A DNA stretch of 64,000 bases from Rapana venosa (Eukaryota; Mollusca; Gastropoda; Neogastropoda; Muricidae), in assembly GCA_028751875.1 (NCBI GenBank), contig CM054140.1, positions 27,653,730 through 27,717,729 of the forward strand, given 5' to 3'. Shown one piece after another: positions 1-12,169 of this stretch (within the stretch, counting starts at the first letter, position 1; the number at the start of each line of letters is the position of its first letter). Under the pieces are notes generated by a model that saw only the letters and a program-made list of their open reading frames with translations, had not been told where the DNA came from and ran no database searches. The position numbers and the translations under genes were made by a program.

Positions 1-1330
1 TTTTTACCCCGCCCTAAAGAAGGAGCCCCCTTTTACACTGGGAAACGGACCGGAGAAAAACCCCGGTACCCCCCAATTAACCCACCCACCCCCTTAAATT
101 CTAAAAACGGGGCCCCCCCGAGCCCAAACCCGCCCCTTTTGTACAATTTTTAAACCCAATAAAAAACAAAAAACCTCCCCCACTAACCCCTTTTTTTGGG
201 AAAGGGTTTTGGAGACATACAAGCTTTTGGGGTAGCGGGAAATTTCCCCCATTCCAACTTGGAATGCCCCATCTTCCAGGCAGAAAAAAATACAATAAAC
301 ACAACTGACAAACAACACAACCACACCAACAAAATTTTAGAAACACAAAAATAAAAACCAACACATGTCACCAACCTCAACTTTTTTTTAAGGGTCCTTT
401 TGTCGTAGGGTTTAGGTGACTACTGTGTGTGATGCAATTTATTGGATTCCCCCAAAAAGGGCTGCCCCAAACATAAAAGGGGTGAAAATTAAAAAAAAAA
501 AACTGTTCTCCCCGGTCAATACCATCCCCCAAAACCCAAATCCCCTTTGGGTTTTTGGGTTCATATTTTGAAGGAAATCTTTTAAAAGGGATTGATTAAT
601 GTGGCCAAACCAGTGACTCACTTGTAGTTTTCCTTCTAGTGGTGGTGTTGTTATGTTTTCCCCCTTTGTTTTTTTGTGTTAGGGGTTTTTTTTATTTTTT
701 TATTGTCATTTTTTTGTTTATAGTCTTTGGGTTTTAAAAAAATGGTTTTGTAGGGGCCCCAAACAAAAATGGGGGTTTTCCATTTTGGGAAAATTTTACC
801 CTTTTTGAATTTCTTTTCCTTTCCCTTTTTTTTGTCGTCCCTTTATAACTAAAACCCCAAAAAAATTATAAAATTTTTATTAAAAAAATATATTAATTTA
901 TAAAATTTTAAATAGAATTTATTTTCTTGAAAAAACCAAAATACAGGGGCCCTTTTTGCAAAAAACTATTCCTTTTCAACAACGGTGCCCAAGCATATCA
1001 TAAAAATCCACAACAAACACCCAAAATTTTTAAACCCCTTCACCCAGGGGGACAAATTTTACCCAAAACCAAATAAAATTTTCCCCCCTGAAAAGTTCTT
1101 TGTGTTTGGGACGGGGAAAAAATAAATGAAAAGGGACCCTGGTTTTGAAAAAAATACAAATACAATTTAAAATCTGGGCTTTGGCAAGGGGGGAAAAACT
1201 TAATACCAAAAAAACAACCTTTTAGGTTTTTCTATTTTATTTGACCGTATAAAAAAGATTTTTTTAGGTTTTATCATTTCTTCTCTTTTCTAATGAATAG
1301 TAAACCCTTCTGACCCTTTTAAATTTCTTC
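1..1330. other. low-quality sequence, no gene seen
   Basis: The stretch is a patchwork of long A, C, G and T homopolymers with no convincing coding frame, motif or repeat family. The texture matches a poorly polished long-read consensus, so absence of a gene here is weak evidence. Confidence 0.6.
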
Positions 1331-1339
1331 CGAGCAGCA

Positions 1340-1985
1340 GTTTTATCATCACCCTTGGCCCTTTAAAGTCAACCCAAAAGCATATTTAGATGTTAAAGTT
1401 TCAAACCCTAACTCAGTAGATGCACAGATTTCTTTAACCAGTATGGGATATTGTGGTCCAGCAAAAAAGTTTTTTTCCTCATCAAAGGTTGTAGGGTAAA
1501 TCCCCTGGGGCAAGACTTGATTTAGCTGGCCCTCATATCCCGACAATTTTGATCCCAATTTAATAAACCCTGGCTTATCTGGAAAAGGATGTCTGTTTCT
1601 TCAAAAAATTTAATTTAACCCTTTAGCAATCTTAGGGGTTTTCGTTTTTATGTTTCCACCAGTATCTGCTTTCTTTTCATTAAGGCTTGGGGAGCACTCT
1701 CTCATAATGGGAAAAATTTTTTTAAAATATTGCTGTGAAATCAAAGTGCAACTCGGGTGATTTGCAACATCATACTCTAAAGAAAATACCGATTTTGTAC
1801 CTGGCTTCACGTCAGGGAAATAATAACACGGGCACTGTCTTTAAAGGTTACTCATAAACAGTTGTCCGGGGCCCCTGAAGTAAGCATTAAAGCTGAGCTT
1901 TTTCAAAGCAAGGAATAAAAACCTGTTACCATAGGCTCTTGGGCAGCATCTTTTTTCTTGCTTCCATATCAGCAGAATTTACTTT
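1340..1985 (-). other. unassigned coding-like remnant
   Basis: Three adjacent minus-strand segments read as ordinary protein rather than low complexity. In transcription order they include ADMEARKKDAAQEPMVTGFY, then SLEYDVANHPSCTLISQQYF, then FDEEKNFFAGPQYPILVKEI, with frameshifts between them. Composition is balanced and includes several Cys, Pro and Trp-free aromatic stretches. I do not recognise the family. It could be an exon of a host gene, or the remnant of a transposase or retroelement protein. It lies in a low-quality zone, so the frameshifts may be consensus errors. No splice sites or start were assigned. Confidence 0.25.
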
Positions 1986-2685
1986 ATTTTTTTAGCCATC
2001 ACATCCTTATCCTTGATAAATAAGGTCTTCTTTTTTTTCAGTTGCATCCATAAATCATATAAATAAAATATTTCTGAATTGTTTATGACAGCACTTCTCC
2101 TTCCAGCTTAACACAAAACTTTTTTTTTTTTTATAAAAGCCCCCCAAATTTGCAACCACAGTCCTTTTTGGGAAATCAGCCGACTCTAATAAATAAAAAA
2201 AGAAAGCCTATTTTTGTCCCGGGAAAATAACACTTTTTTTCTAATTAGGAAACCAAACAGCAAAAATCTGATTCTATCTAGTTGGGGGTTGTTTGGGAAA
2301 CTTTGACTGCGTTCCCTTAATCCCAAGGGGGATCTTTAAACACTGTAGGGATCAAGGTTTCCCAAAGTTTGCTGTGCCATTTTTTTTCTTTTAAACAAAA
2401 AAAAAAAACCCCAAAAATAGCAAAAAGGGAGACTAGATTTTAATACGATGATGTGTTTCATCCCTGCTGATGATATGGGGAAAAGGCACCATTGTTCACT
2501 CCGAAAAAAATTTTAAAAGGCAGGAAAAGATTTAACAAAAGTTAGGGCAACTTCACCAAATACTGAAAAATAGACTATAAGAAAAAAAAGACATTATTTT
2601 CTGTAACGACACAGGAAAAAAAGGTTTTTATTAAAAAAGAAAAAAAACCCCACTTTTTTAGAAAAAAGAAACACTGGGGAGGGGA

Positions 2686-2936
2686 AGCTCAGTGTCGAGC
2701 ACGCTTTCCCCAGCCGTTAAGCATGAGCTGGTACCACTTAGGGGTTTTGACCGTTTTTGGCCTTGGCTTCAGTACAGTTCCCATTTCCCCCAGCTGTAAA
2801 GGGGTACCTGTCCTTTTTTAGGGTCAGGGAAGGTAAACCGGGGAGGAGATGGGCGCCCCCTCAATATGCGGCCCCTAGAGAATGAGGCTCTGACCCCTCC
2901 CCCCTATAGGTTTTGGACACCTTTACCTTTACCTTT
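2686..2936 (-). repeat. short interspersed repeat A, copy 1
   Basis: About 250 bp that is the reverse complement of a second copy at 41,945-42,190. Shared blocks, read on the minus strand, are the terminal AGGTAAAGGTAAAGG, the segment GCCCATCTCCTC, the segment TTACCTTCCCTGACCCTAAA, the segment ACTGAAGCCAAGGCC and the terminal GCTCGACACTGAG. No protein is encoded. The second copy sits inside a LINE frame, which shows the family is mobile. I do not see a clear tRNA head. Confidence 0.75.
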
Positions 2937-2939
2937 TTC

Positions 2940-5900
2940 CCTCAAGCAGAGATTAAGTGTGCCAGCAAAGAAAACTTGTATTTAGTGATCCTGGCTATCC
3001 CAACTAACCGGCCAAGCTGTTGCACAACTACAAAATGTGAACAACTCTTAAACAAACAGGAAAGCCTACCCCTAAGACTTACACGACAGCAACACAACAC
3101 TGAAACTTTTCTAGAGGGAAACTAGCTTCCACATCAATGAAGACACAGCACTAAAAATAAAAAAAACCACCCCTACCTGCAAGAAATAATGGGGCTCAAT
3201 CAAGCCCCAAAGTTTAGGGGAACTATAAATATCTGCAAAGCAGGTGAATAATGCACATTTAACTAGAAAAAAAAAGCTAGAAAGCAGACAATGAAAGCCT
3301 TGGCGGAAAAAAAAAAGAAAGAATACAGGCATCTGCAAATGAATGCCAAACAGGGTTGGAGTCCAAGCAATAAAGAAACAAAACAATACAGGTTTTGCAG
3401 AATAAAAAAAAATCCCCCTCAATCTTTTTGAAAACACAACATTTGCAGAAAAATTCTAAAAACCCGTTTGCCAGCAAGGGGCACTTTCGTTAATCAAGCA
3501 TTGGGGTTTTTCCATTTCACATTTAATGCCCTGGCAGGCACCCAACAGCCACCACCACACCTTCGGGACCCACATAAGAAAAAGATAACAATCCGCCTTA
3601 TATTTAAAAGTTGTTGAGCATCACTCATCTTAGGACTGTCTCTTGAAAGGGGGGTACTTTTTTTTTTTGCCTAAGGTGTAAAAAATTTTTTCCCTTTGCA
3701 ACGTTTCAGTTTTTTTCGTTTTGTGCTGGGATCACTTTTCCCCGGCGGTGCATGAACACTGCTGCTGGTGGGTTTGGGGTTTTCACTTTCATTTTTAACT
3801 CCCCACATCTCCGCTTAAAAAGGTTGGATTTTGTTTTTCCATTTTTTTTTTTAAATTTTAAAACCATTTTAAAAAAAGCCACAAAAGATTGAAAAACATT
3901 TTTAAATGCTTAAACAGTGTCATGAGAAATGTCCAAAATTTTAGAAAACCTTTGGCATAAAAGCCCCCTTGATATGCTTTTGCTTGTTGAAAAGACCACC
4001 AATTTTAAAAAAGGGGCCCAAAAAGTAAACCCCCATTCCCCTTTCAAAACCCTTTCCCAAGTGAAAAATTTCCTCCCTTTTGTCCCTTTCCTTGAAACCT
4101 AAGAAAATAGGCCCCTTTAAAAATTTTTTAAGGGCCAAACAAAAATCATTAACCCCCCCAATTCCCCTTTCCCAAACCATGTTCTCTAAATTGGTTTAAT
4201 AATTTAAAATTTTTTGAACCCCCCATTCCTTTATTTAACCTTTTAGGTAAAAACTTTTGGGAAGGGGGGTGAAAAGAATGGTAATGGGAAAGACACAAAA
4301 ATCTTGGTGGGTTAGTGGGGCACTTTCAAAAAAACCCAAAACCATATTTTTCCTAAAATTTTAAATTTTTTTGAAGTTTAAAAGGATTTTCAACCTCTTT
4401 CATACATCATTTAATTAATTTTTAAATGATTTTATTTAGGACCTGACTAAAATCCTTTGCCCAAAAATAGCAAAAAAAAACCTTTTTTATGGTCGTGGGT
4501 TTTTGCACAATAAACACCCAACCTTTAAAAGAAAAAAGATAAACCAAAGTTAAGGTTTGTTTAAAAAGAAAAATGAAATACAACATAAACAGTTTTTGAT
4601 TGCCGGTCTTCCCAAACACGGGGGAAAAATCAGGCCCTTTTTAAAACAACCCAAAAAAAAGATCAAAAAATTTTGGGAGGAAAAAAGTTCCCCTTAAACA
4701 ACTAAAACCCGGGGGAAGGTTTTTACACCCCTAAAAAAAGGGCCTTTACACTGGGAAAAAAGGAGCTCTTTTTTTCCCACCCGTAAGAAAAAAAAATCCT
4801 GAAAGCCCTTTAAACAGTCTCTTTCCCCTTTTGGGGGCCAGAAAACCCCCCAAAAAGGGGGGGTTGTGCCCCTATTTTTAAAATAAAAAACCTAAACGTT
4901 TATGAGATGAAAAAAAAAAACCCCTAGGGGTGAAAACCCATGACATGGGAGTAAAACTCGCTTTGTGCCCCTTCCGTAAAAAAACCAAAAAACCCTTACA
5001 ACTTTTTCATTCCGTCCCTTGACCGGAAACCTCCCCCCCAAAAATTACTTTTAAAAAATCTTTAAAGGTTTTTAAAATGAAAGGTTTGAAAAAATGTATA
5101 ACGATCAAGACAAGCCAAAGAACATAACGTAGTAAGTAAATTTCACTAAAATAAATAATAACCATAATACTACAATAACCAGTTCTGCGTCCCCCAAAAA
5201 CCCGAAACCTCCCCAATTTGAGTTTTTAAAGATTTTTATGAAAGAATTTGAAAGGATTAATTGGGGTATGATTCTTTTTTTAAAAACAGAGAAAGTTTTA
5301 ACAAGCAAAAGCAATTTGATGAATAAAAACTGGTTCCCTAAACTTACCCTTTTTACTTTTAAAGGGCAAACAGCAAGTTTCTACAAGAAAAAGAAGGAAT
5401 AAATGGTCATAAACAAAAAACCAGTAATAATTTGATTTTTTTTTTTTTTTTAAAAACCCCTAATCAAAACCCCTAAACCAAAAAGGGACCATAAAATAAC
5501 TGCTTTTCCCACAAAATGAAAATTTGAATCTAATTTAAAAAACAATTACCGATTGATAGAAAGCGGTGCAACCATCACCCAAAAAAAGACTTATTCCATA
5601 CCTCCAAAAAATTTCACATTTTTTTCCCCAAATGAAGGAAGAAAAAAAAAAAACTGTCTAAAATTTAAGGATGGAATTTTAATAATGAAAAAAACCTACG
5701 GAAAACCCCAAGCATTTACAAAAACGGGAAAATTAAAATCCCATAAAAATCCAAATTGCTCCCCAACCCCCCCCCCCCCCCACACCACAGCGACACAAAT
5801 TGCATCCCTAATTTACACCACATTGCCCCTTGCCTCTTTCAATGCGTAAAAACCCCCCCCAATGCACAAACTTAATGCAAAATAAAAACAAATTAACTGT

Positions 5901-6440
5901 TTTTAAAAAATTTTAAAAAAAATACGACTTTTAAAAACCTAAAGTTCCCATCAAAGGATTTAAACCCCTTTAAGATGATCAAAAGCCCCATTTTCAAAAA
6001 TTAAAAACCCGATGCAGCAAGCTTGACAAGAAATCCAAAAAATAAAAAAAGGCGCGTCAGACACATTTTATGTTTTGGGGAGCCTGTTACAAAGGTAACA
6101 ACTCTTCTACAGCCACACAAAACACCCGGGGAATAATTAAAATTTTTTCTTTCTTTCAATAGGGGGTTTTTTTTTAGAATTTTGGAACTCAGATGCATGT
6201 TTCCAACAAGAAACAATATTCAAACCAAAATTTGCAAAACTCAAAAATCCCCAATACCCAAAAAATTAAACGTCTTCCTGTACTAACAACACCAGAAAAA
6301 TACACAAATAAGGCAGGCAACAAAACCCGGGCTAACTATTTAAGGGCTAAAAAGAATGGGTAATTCCAAATGCCATCCTCAAAAACAAAAACAAAACAAA
6401 CAACAAAAGACTTAATAAAATTTTTTCCCTTTTTTTAAAT
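2940..6440. other. low-quality sequence, no gene seen
   Basis: The 3.5 kb is dominated by A/T and C/G homopolymers, including poly-C at 5,767-5,780. Short open frames here are Phe/Lys-rich products of homopolymer runs. I see no transposon terminus, although the left end of the Polinton-like element should lie near or within the right part of this stretch. Confidence 0.5.
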
Positions 6441-6461
6441 TAAAGTTTAAATTTTTGGCCG

Positions 6462-9400
6462 ATGGACAAAGGTTTTCAACAAAGACAAATTAAAAAAAAA
6501 TGTGGTGCCAGCATTCAAGATGCAATCACACAAAAACCAAACAGCTTAACCATAGATCTGCCTGTAAAGGTGCAGTTGGTTGCCGCAATTCTATACAACA
6601 CGGCAAATAAACACAAAGAATTAACTGTTCATGTGTCAACAACACAACAGGGCTGAACTCATTTGAGGGGTTCAACACAGCATGGGCAGATGAGATGATG
6701 CCCAACTTCGAACATTCTGCAGAAACAGCAGGGATGAGAGGATCAGGATGGACAGTTGGTGAGGTTCTTCTATAGATCTAAAGTACACAAAGTTTCATCC
6801 CATTGTTGGTAGAAGCTACATTCCCTTGCCCCCTGATGTAGCAAAACGTGCTGTGCTAAACATTCAGAACAAAATTGAAAAGTGTTTTATGTGGTGTGTG
6901 CTGCCTAGGCTGTTCACTGTGGCAAAGAATGCAAAGAGAGTTTCAAACTATCATGAACATTGTGACAAGCTTGACTTTACCGGCATTGATTTTCCTGTGG
7001 CTGTTAAGAGCATTGACAGGTTTGAGGAATTAAACCCAACCATCAGTGTGAAGGTATACACCTGGAAAGATGCAGCCCTATGTCCACTACCCATCTAAAA
7101 AAAATCTCCCACTGTAGTGATCCTGATAAGAACCATGTAGACCTCTTACTAGTAAATGATCTTTGTACACTCATTAGAACAATGAGTAGACTTATTGCAC
7201 AAACATCAAAACATCAGCACAAACAAGAGTTTTGCAGACGATGCTTGGTTCGTTTACCGTCTTTGCAGGCAGCTGACAAAGTCAGGAAACACTGTAAGAG
7301 CGAGACTGAAGCAATCACTGAACTTGTAACACCACAGCCAGGAAGCAAAGTGTACTTCAAGAATATAAAGAAGCTACAAAAGAGTCCTTATGTAGTGTAT
7401 GCTGACTTCGAGTTTATCATTGTGCCATACCAAGGGCCAGCGCTGGAACATATTCCTAAAACATTCTTACTCAGTAATCATCAGGTCTGTTCCTTTGCTT
7501 ATGTTGTTGTTAGATCAGATGGTGCTCACTCAGAGCCATTCTTGTATGGAGGTCCAGATACTGCAAAGGTTTTTCTTGAACACATGAAAGCAAATCATGG
7601 ATACTACTCTCAACAACTAAACATACAAGAGATCATTATATCTGATGAAGACAATGAGCAGTATGCTTCTGCCACACATTGCTGGATCTGTGGTAAACCC
7701 TTAAAACTGAAGGTAGCAGACATCCCACAGTCAGAGATCACATCACATTAGTGGTAAGTTTTGCAGTAATCTGCAACTAAAAGTAGATCCCAAAACATGG
7801 AAGCTGCCAGTCTTTTTCCATAATCTAAGAGGCTATGACTCGTACCTGATCATGCAGGCAGTAGCTGAAGAGTATAAGGCCCACTGCATTGCACAGTCAT
7901 CAGAGAAGTACCTGACTTTTACACTAAATACCCGTCCTTTTATTCTGCACAACATCTGATGGGATGTCTAGAATCCTTGTCTTCATCACTGAGTACTTGC
8001 CCTATCACAGAAAAATACTTCGACACAAAGCTTGCACGAAAAGGCATCTATCCTTAGGAGTACATGGATTCATGGGAAAGGTTTGATGAAGAAGAGCTTC
8101 CACCAAAAGAAGCATTCTTCAGCAGACTGACGGGTAAAGGAATCAGTGATGATGATTATCAGCATGCTCATGGCATGGCAAAAGATGTAGTGTCAGACGA
8201 TGGGTGACTACCATGATCAGTATCTTCTGGCTGATGTGTGTTTGCTTGCTGATGTCTTTGAGAACTATAGAAAGACTGGCATGAAGCACTACGGTCTAGA
8301 TCCATCACATTACATCACAGCACCAGGAATGTCTTGGGATGCTTTCTTAAAGTTTACTGGTGTGCAGATTGATTTGTTGTCTGACCTGCCCATGCTGCAA
8401 ATGATTGAAGATGGTCTGCGTGACGGCATCAGTATGGCATCACACAATTACTGTAAGGCCAACAACAAATATTTAGAAGACTATGATCCTAGCAAACCTT
8501 CAAACTACATCATGTACTTAGATGCAAACAACCTGTTTGGGTGGGCGATGTGTCAGTCACTGCCATTGTGAAACTTTCAGATGTACATTGGTCCTTTGTG
8601 TTGATGAGGTTCTAAAAATGCTATCACAAATGACACCTGATCAAGCACAGGGTTGGATCTTAGAAGTTGATCTGATGTATCCCCATGAACTACATGATGC
8701 GCACAATGACTACCCAATGGCTGCAGAAAGGCTCAAAACATCACCAAAAGAACCACCAAAGCTTGTACTAAACCTGAACCACAAGACCAAGTATGTATGT
8801 CACTACAGACTGCTTCAGTTCTACCTAAGGCACGGATTAATGCTTACTGCTGTTCATCGCATCATTGTGTTTGATCAACAGCAATTCATGAAACATACGT
8901 CATAAAGAACACTTATCTTAGAATGAAGGCAACGGAAGCATTAGAAAAGGATTACTTCAAGCTAATGAACAACAGCTGCTTTTGCAAAACAATGGAGAAT
9001 CCACACAAAAGAAAAGATGTCAGATTAGTCACAAAGGAAAATGAAGCCATAAAGCTAACATCAAAGCCAAGCTACTAAGACTTCAGGCAATTCCATGACA
9101 GTCTGTATGGCATCATGATGAAGCGGGTTAAACTAGACAAGCCAGTATTCATTGGGTTCAGCATGCTAGAGCTGTCAAAGCTGTTGATGCTGGAGTTCTT
9201 GTATGATTACTTTAAACCTAAACATCCTGCGTAAGGGTCTTGTACACAGACACTGACTCCTTCATCCTAGACATACCCACAGAAGATATATACAAAGACC
9301 TTGCAGAAGACGTGGGGCTGGGATCAGAGTCATGGTATGACACCTGTGGTTATCCAAAAGACAGCCCCTTGCATTCAACAGTAAACAAAAAAGTTATTGG

Positions 9401-9762
9401 TAAGATGAAGGATGAGATGATTGGCACTATTATTAAATAATATGTCAGGCTAAGGGCCAAGATGTATAGTGTTGCAAGCCAGACAGGTGTCATAAAAAAA
9501 GGCAAAAGGCGTTGGCCAACAGGTGGTCAAAACAAGCATCAATTATGATAACTACAAAGAGGCTCTGTTTGAAGGCAGGGTATTTCATCACAATAACCCA
9601 AAGCTCTGTTCAACCCTGCACCAGATCAACACAACTGTGGTTAGAAAAAAGACTAATTGCACAGGACACAAAACGAGTATATTCTTCACCAGAGCATTCA
9701 TAGGCACTTGGACACTGGAGAACAAAGTCATTAATTCATTATTTTTTTTCCTATTAATATAG
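6462..9762 (+). pseudogene. POLB: family B DNA polymerase of Polinton type, broken
   Basis: The polymerase would replicate the element by protein-primed synthesis and carries both proofreading exonuclease and polymerase domains. Visible landmarks in order are the N-terminal domain motif PIVG-RSYIPLP near 6,801-6,832; Exo I with VYADFEFI near 7,390; Exo II with HNLRGYDSYLI near 7,819; Exo III with DYHDQYLLADVCLLAD near 8,206-8,255; motif A with YLDANNLFGWAM near 8,515; and motif C with YTDTDSF near 9,242. The palm aspartates of motifs A and C are present. The reading frame is broken at least between 6,656 and 6,826, near 7,098, 7,750, 7,960, 8,570, 8,905, 9,077 and 9,440, partly by in-frame stops, so this copy cannot make an intact enzyme. 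It runs towards the integrase block. The fragment order and spacing match one gene of about 1,050 codons. Confidence 0.9.
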
Positions 9763-10072
9763 AAGTTTAAAATTCTGATTGAGGCTCACAATGGATTGTT
9801 TACTCTTTATCAAGTCCTATGGCAGTGGTACTAGACCTCACCTCTGCTTTTACAGCCATGACATAATAGAAGACTTTGGCAAGTAAGTAGAAATAAAACT
9901 TGATCATGGTAGAAAGAAGATGTGTTAAATAATATTCTAGGAGTTGTTAGTGGGATGGGAGTGTGTCCAACCCACTTCAGTATTATCAAAAGCGTGCCAA
10001 AGTGTCATATTAAAAAACAGTTAGATGAGACCATGCTGTCACTTACTTCTGATGAAATAGTAGCCTACCTTA
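9763..10072. other. spacer between convergent polymerase and integrase genes
   Basis: About 300 bp separates the 3' ends of the two convergent genes. A plus-strand stretch at about 9,940-10,078 reads as plausible protein (including GVVSGMGVCPTHFSIIKSV) and may be a displaced piece of an element gene. I cannot assign it. No terminator or hairpin was recognised. Confidence 0.4.
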
Positions 10073-11033
10073 CTAAAGTGGAACAGTATTAGGTGGCACT
10101 AGCTGCAGTTCCTCTCTAACAAAAGCTCGCTGTGGTGCAGGTAGTGACAAATAATAAATTGGAGGATCCATCTCCACAATTTTTTTAATTTCATAAGTTT
10201 TTATGCTCCAGATGGGATCTGTTGCTCGCTTGTGACTGTTGCTGGCTTCCACTTCTCCAGGAGCATACAAATATCTTTTGTTTTCCCCCAAAGGGTATTA
10301 GTGGTTGCTTAGAGGGTGTTGTTTTGTTGTGTTGCTGTATTGTTTTGCGTTTGATGGCGTCAACAGGTTTTAACCCTGTGGCTTTAGTTACCTCAGATTT
10401 CATTGCTCTCAAAACTGCAGGTAGTCTTCTTACCCACTCTGTGTTTTGGGTGCCTGGGGTCATGATTTCTTGGTGGTACTGATATGCAAACAGTCTTTCT
10501 GCTAACAGTTTGTTGAAGCTTTCAACCAGTGCTTGAGATCCGTGGTTACCTGGTATGCCTCTTTTTACTGCTACTCCATGCTTCAGTAACAGCTGCTTAA
10601 ATGTTCCTTTAAACTCTTTTCCATCATCACACTAAATAAGTCTGGGATACTTTAATGGTCCTCGTCCATAGATCTCCTGCAAAGCAACTGTGGTTGCAGT
10701 AGCACTCTTTTCAGTAAGGGGCTCAGCATCTTTATACATGGAAGCTATGTCCACCACAGTCAGTGCATACTTATACCTCTTTCTTCTGATTGTGTCATGG
10801 GGTAAATATAAAAGGTCTATTTGATGAGTATCATTTAGCTTTATGTTGACGAAGGGGGGTCTGTAAATGTGCCTTGGAGCATGTAAATAGATCTGCCATA
10901 TTGCTTGTTTAGACAGCCACTTTTTTGCTACCTCAGAACTTGTTCCTGCTGCAATGTTCAGTTTGTTAATAGCTGCCTGTCCTTTCCAGTAGCCTTTTGG
11001 CGTGTAGTATATCTGAGAGAGTTTGGCATCCAT
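10073..11033 (-). pseudogene. INT: rve-type integrase of Polinton-like element
   Basis: The enzyme would join element ends to host DNA. The catalytic D,D-35-E core is legible: first Asp in THQIDLLYLPHD near 10,810-10,840, second in CDDGKEF near 10,615-10,632, and Glu in ALVESFNKLL near 10,505-10,535. The C-terminal part ends with a chromodomain/SH3-like basic region followed by REELQLVPPNTVPL at 10,073. The start was taken at the ATG ending at 11,033 (MDAKLSQIYY) because the longer frame to 11,075 overlaps the upstream gene and begins with a tyrosine run. Two lesions are seen: an in-frame TAG just before CDDG near 10,633, where a CAG codon would be expected, and a frameshift near 10,291. The gene lies downstream of four small genes on the same strand. 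Confidence 0.88.
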
Positions 11034-11067
11034 TGTTCTAATATAATAATAAAAAATTGCCTGTTGG

Positions 11068-11450
11068 TTAACCAACCTTCTGTGCTAAGAAATATACAAT
11101 TGTCATGCCCACCACAATGAATGCAATCTCACTCTTCTTCTGGGCTTCGGATGAAGCTGTGGTTTAGTAAGAAAAGGTATTTGTTTACCTGTAACAATGT
11201 AGTACTCTTTTATTGCCGTGTCAATATCGTTAAATGTTTTTGTGGCATGTCCTTGTTCACGAAGAATAAAGTCTAACTGAGCAATTCTTTGTCTTTCGTA
11301 TTCTGCCTGTGCTCTGTTGAGTTGTTCTATTGCTTTATCGTGTCTCTTCCTTTCCTCGTCTGTATGAAGTTTAGAAAAGAAGTAGTTGCTACCTGTGAAA
11401 GCAAGTGCGTTAACTACAGCACCACCAACCATCATCACTAAAGAAGCCAT
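11068..11450 (-). pseudogene. small membrane protein, element cargo, frameshifted
   Basis: The N-terminus MASLVMMVGGAVVNALAF is a glycine/alanine-rich hydrophobic segment that looks membrane-inserting. It is followed by a charged helical region (residues about 30-75, rich in Glu, Arg, Lys and Gln) that could form a coiled coil. In the first frame the end is arginine-rich. Shifting frame near 11,165 instead gives a second hydrophobic helix (FIVVGMTIVYFLA) ending at a stop at 11,068, which I judge the original C-terminus. The product would be about 127 residues with one membrane segment at each end. It slightly overlaps or abuts the integrase start. From memory, similar short proteins recur next to PolB/integrase elements in invertebrate genomes. 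The function is unknown. Confidence 0.6.
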
Positions 11451-11457
11451 TTTCTAT

Positions 11458-11683
11458 TTATGGACTTATATTTTCTGGAATGATTCCCTGCTTAACCAAG
11501 AAGTTTTTTGAAGCAATGGATGCTGTTACAACTGCAACTGGCGCTGTCCTCAAAGTCTAGTTTTCCTAGATCAGCAGGCTTCATTTTCAGAAGGCTCTTT
11601 CCTAACATAGTATAACCAACGCTAAGACCACCTATAACGGCTGCGTGGTAGACCAAATTATCTGCTGTCTTTTCTGTACTCAT
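11458..11683 (-). pseudogene. small hydrophobic protein, element cargo, frameshifted
   Basis: The frame starts MSTEKTADNLVYHAAVIGG and continues through a hydrophobic stretch (AAVIGGLSVGYTML) to KMKPADLGKLDFED. It then needs one frame change near 11,540 to continue as VAVVTASIASKNFLVKQGII and stop at 11,458. The two halves together give about 74 residues. The C-terminal half is much more protein-like than the Cys/Ser-rich reading that follows without the shift. The gene lies 7 bp upstream of the next one in the same direction, which suggests a compact transcription unit. No enzymatic motif is present and the role is unknown. Confidence 0.55.
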
Positions 11684-11735
11684 ATTTCTACTATATGTAT
11701 AAATTAAATATTTATATAACTATATTAATACATTT

Positions 11736-12169
11736 TCAATGGGTAGCTGTCAGGCTGTTTGCTTTGCAATGGTTGGGGTTGTGGGTTTGGTTTATGTTCT
11801 TGATGCGGTTCTTGCTTTGTTGGTGCTTGTTGCTCCATACTCTATAAGCTGTTTAACCAATGCCAATAACAGTTATTCCGTATAACAAGTAAGACTGGAT
11901 ATTTTTTTTTGGAGGTGTGTCTTTTTTCCGTGTTTCTATAGGCATCTGTTTTTCTTATGCTTCTCCCGATAAGATCTTTTGCTTTGCTTGATTACTAAGT
12001 TTGTTTTCTGTCGATTCCATTCCGACAACCTCTTGCCAGCTTCAACCCTCCCAGGATTCTTACCACTCTTAGTGACAGTTGTGACTTGTGGAAGGGTCTG
12101 CTGCCATTCCTGCTGCGTCACATTCTCCTGTGCTTCCTGTTGGTTCACCACTGTGTTCTGTTCTTCCAT
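11736..12169 (-). pseudogene. Gln-rich basic protein with possible C-terminal membrane segment
   Basis: The frame opens with MEEQNTVVNQQEAQENV, a glutamine-rich polar region, followed by a basic segment (GRVEAGKRLSEWNRQK and KQSKRSYREKHKK). After a break near 11,936 a different frame gives a hydrophobic helix SYLLYGITVIGIG near 11,850-11,890. That helix is interrupted by a TAA where a Leu codon would be expected, and a polar tail follows to a stop at 11,736. An alternative small frame at 11,725-11,838 (MEQQAPTKQEPHQEHKPN) overlaps this tail and is also protein-like, so the exact end is uncertain. The layout suggests a soluble basic domain anchored at the C-terminus. The family is unknown to me. 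Confidence 0.45.
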
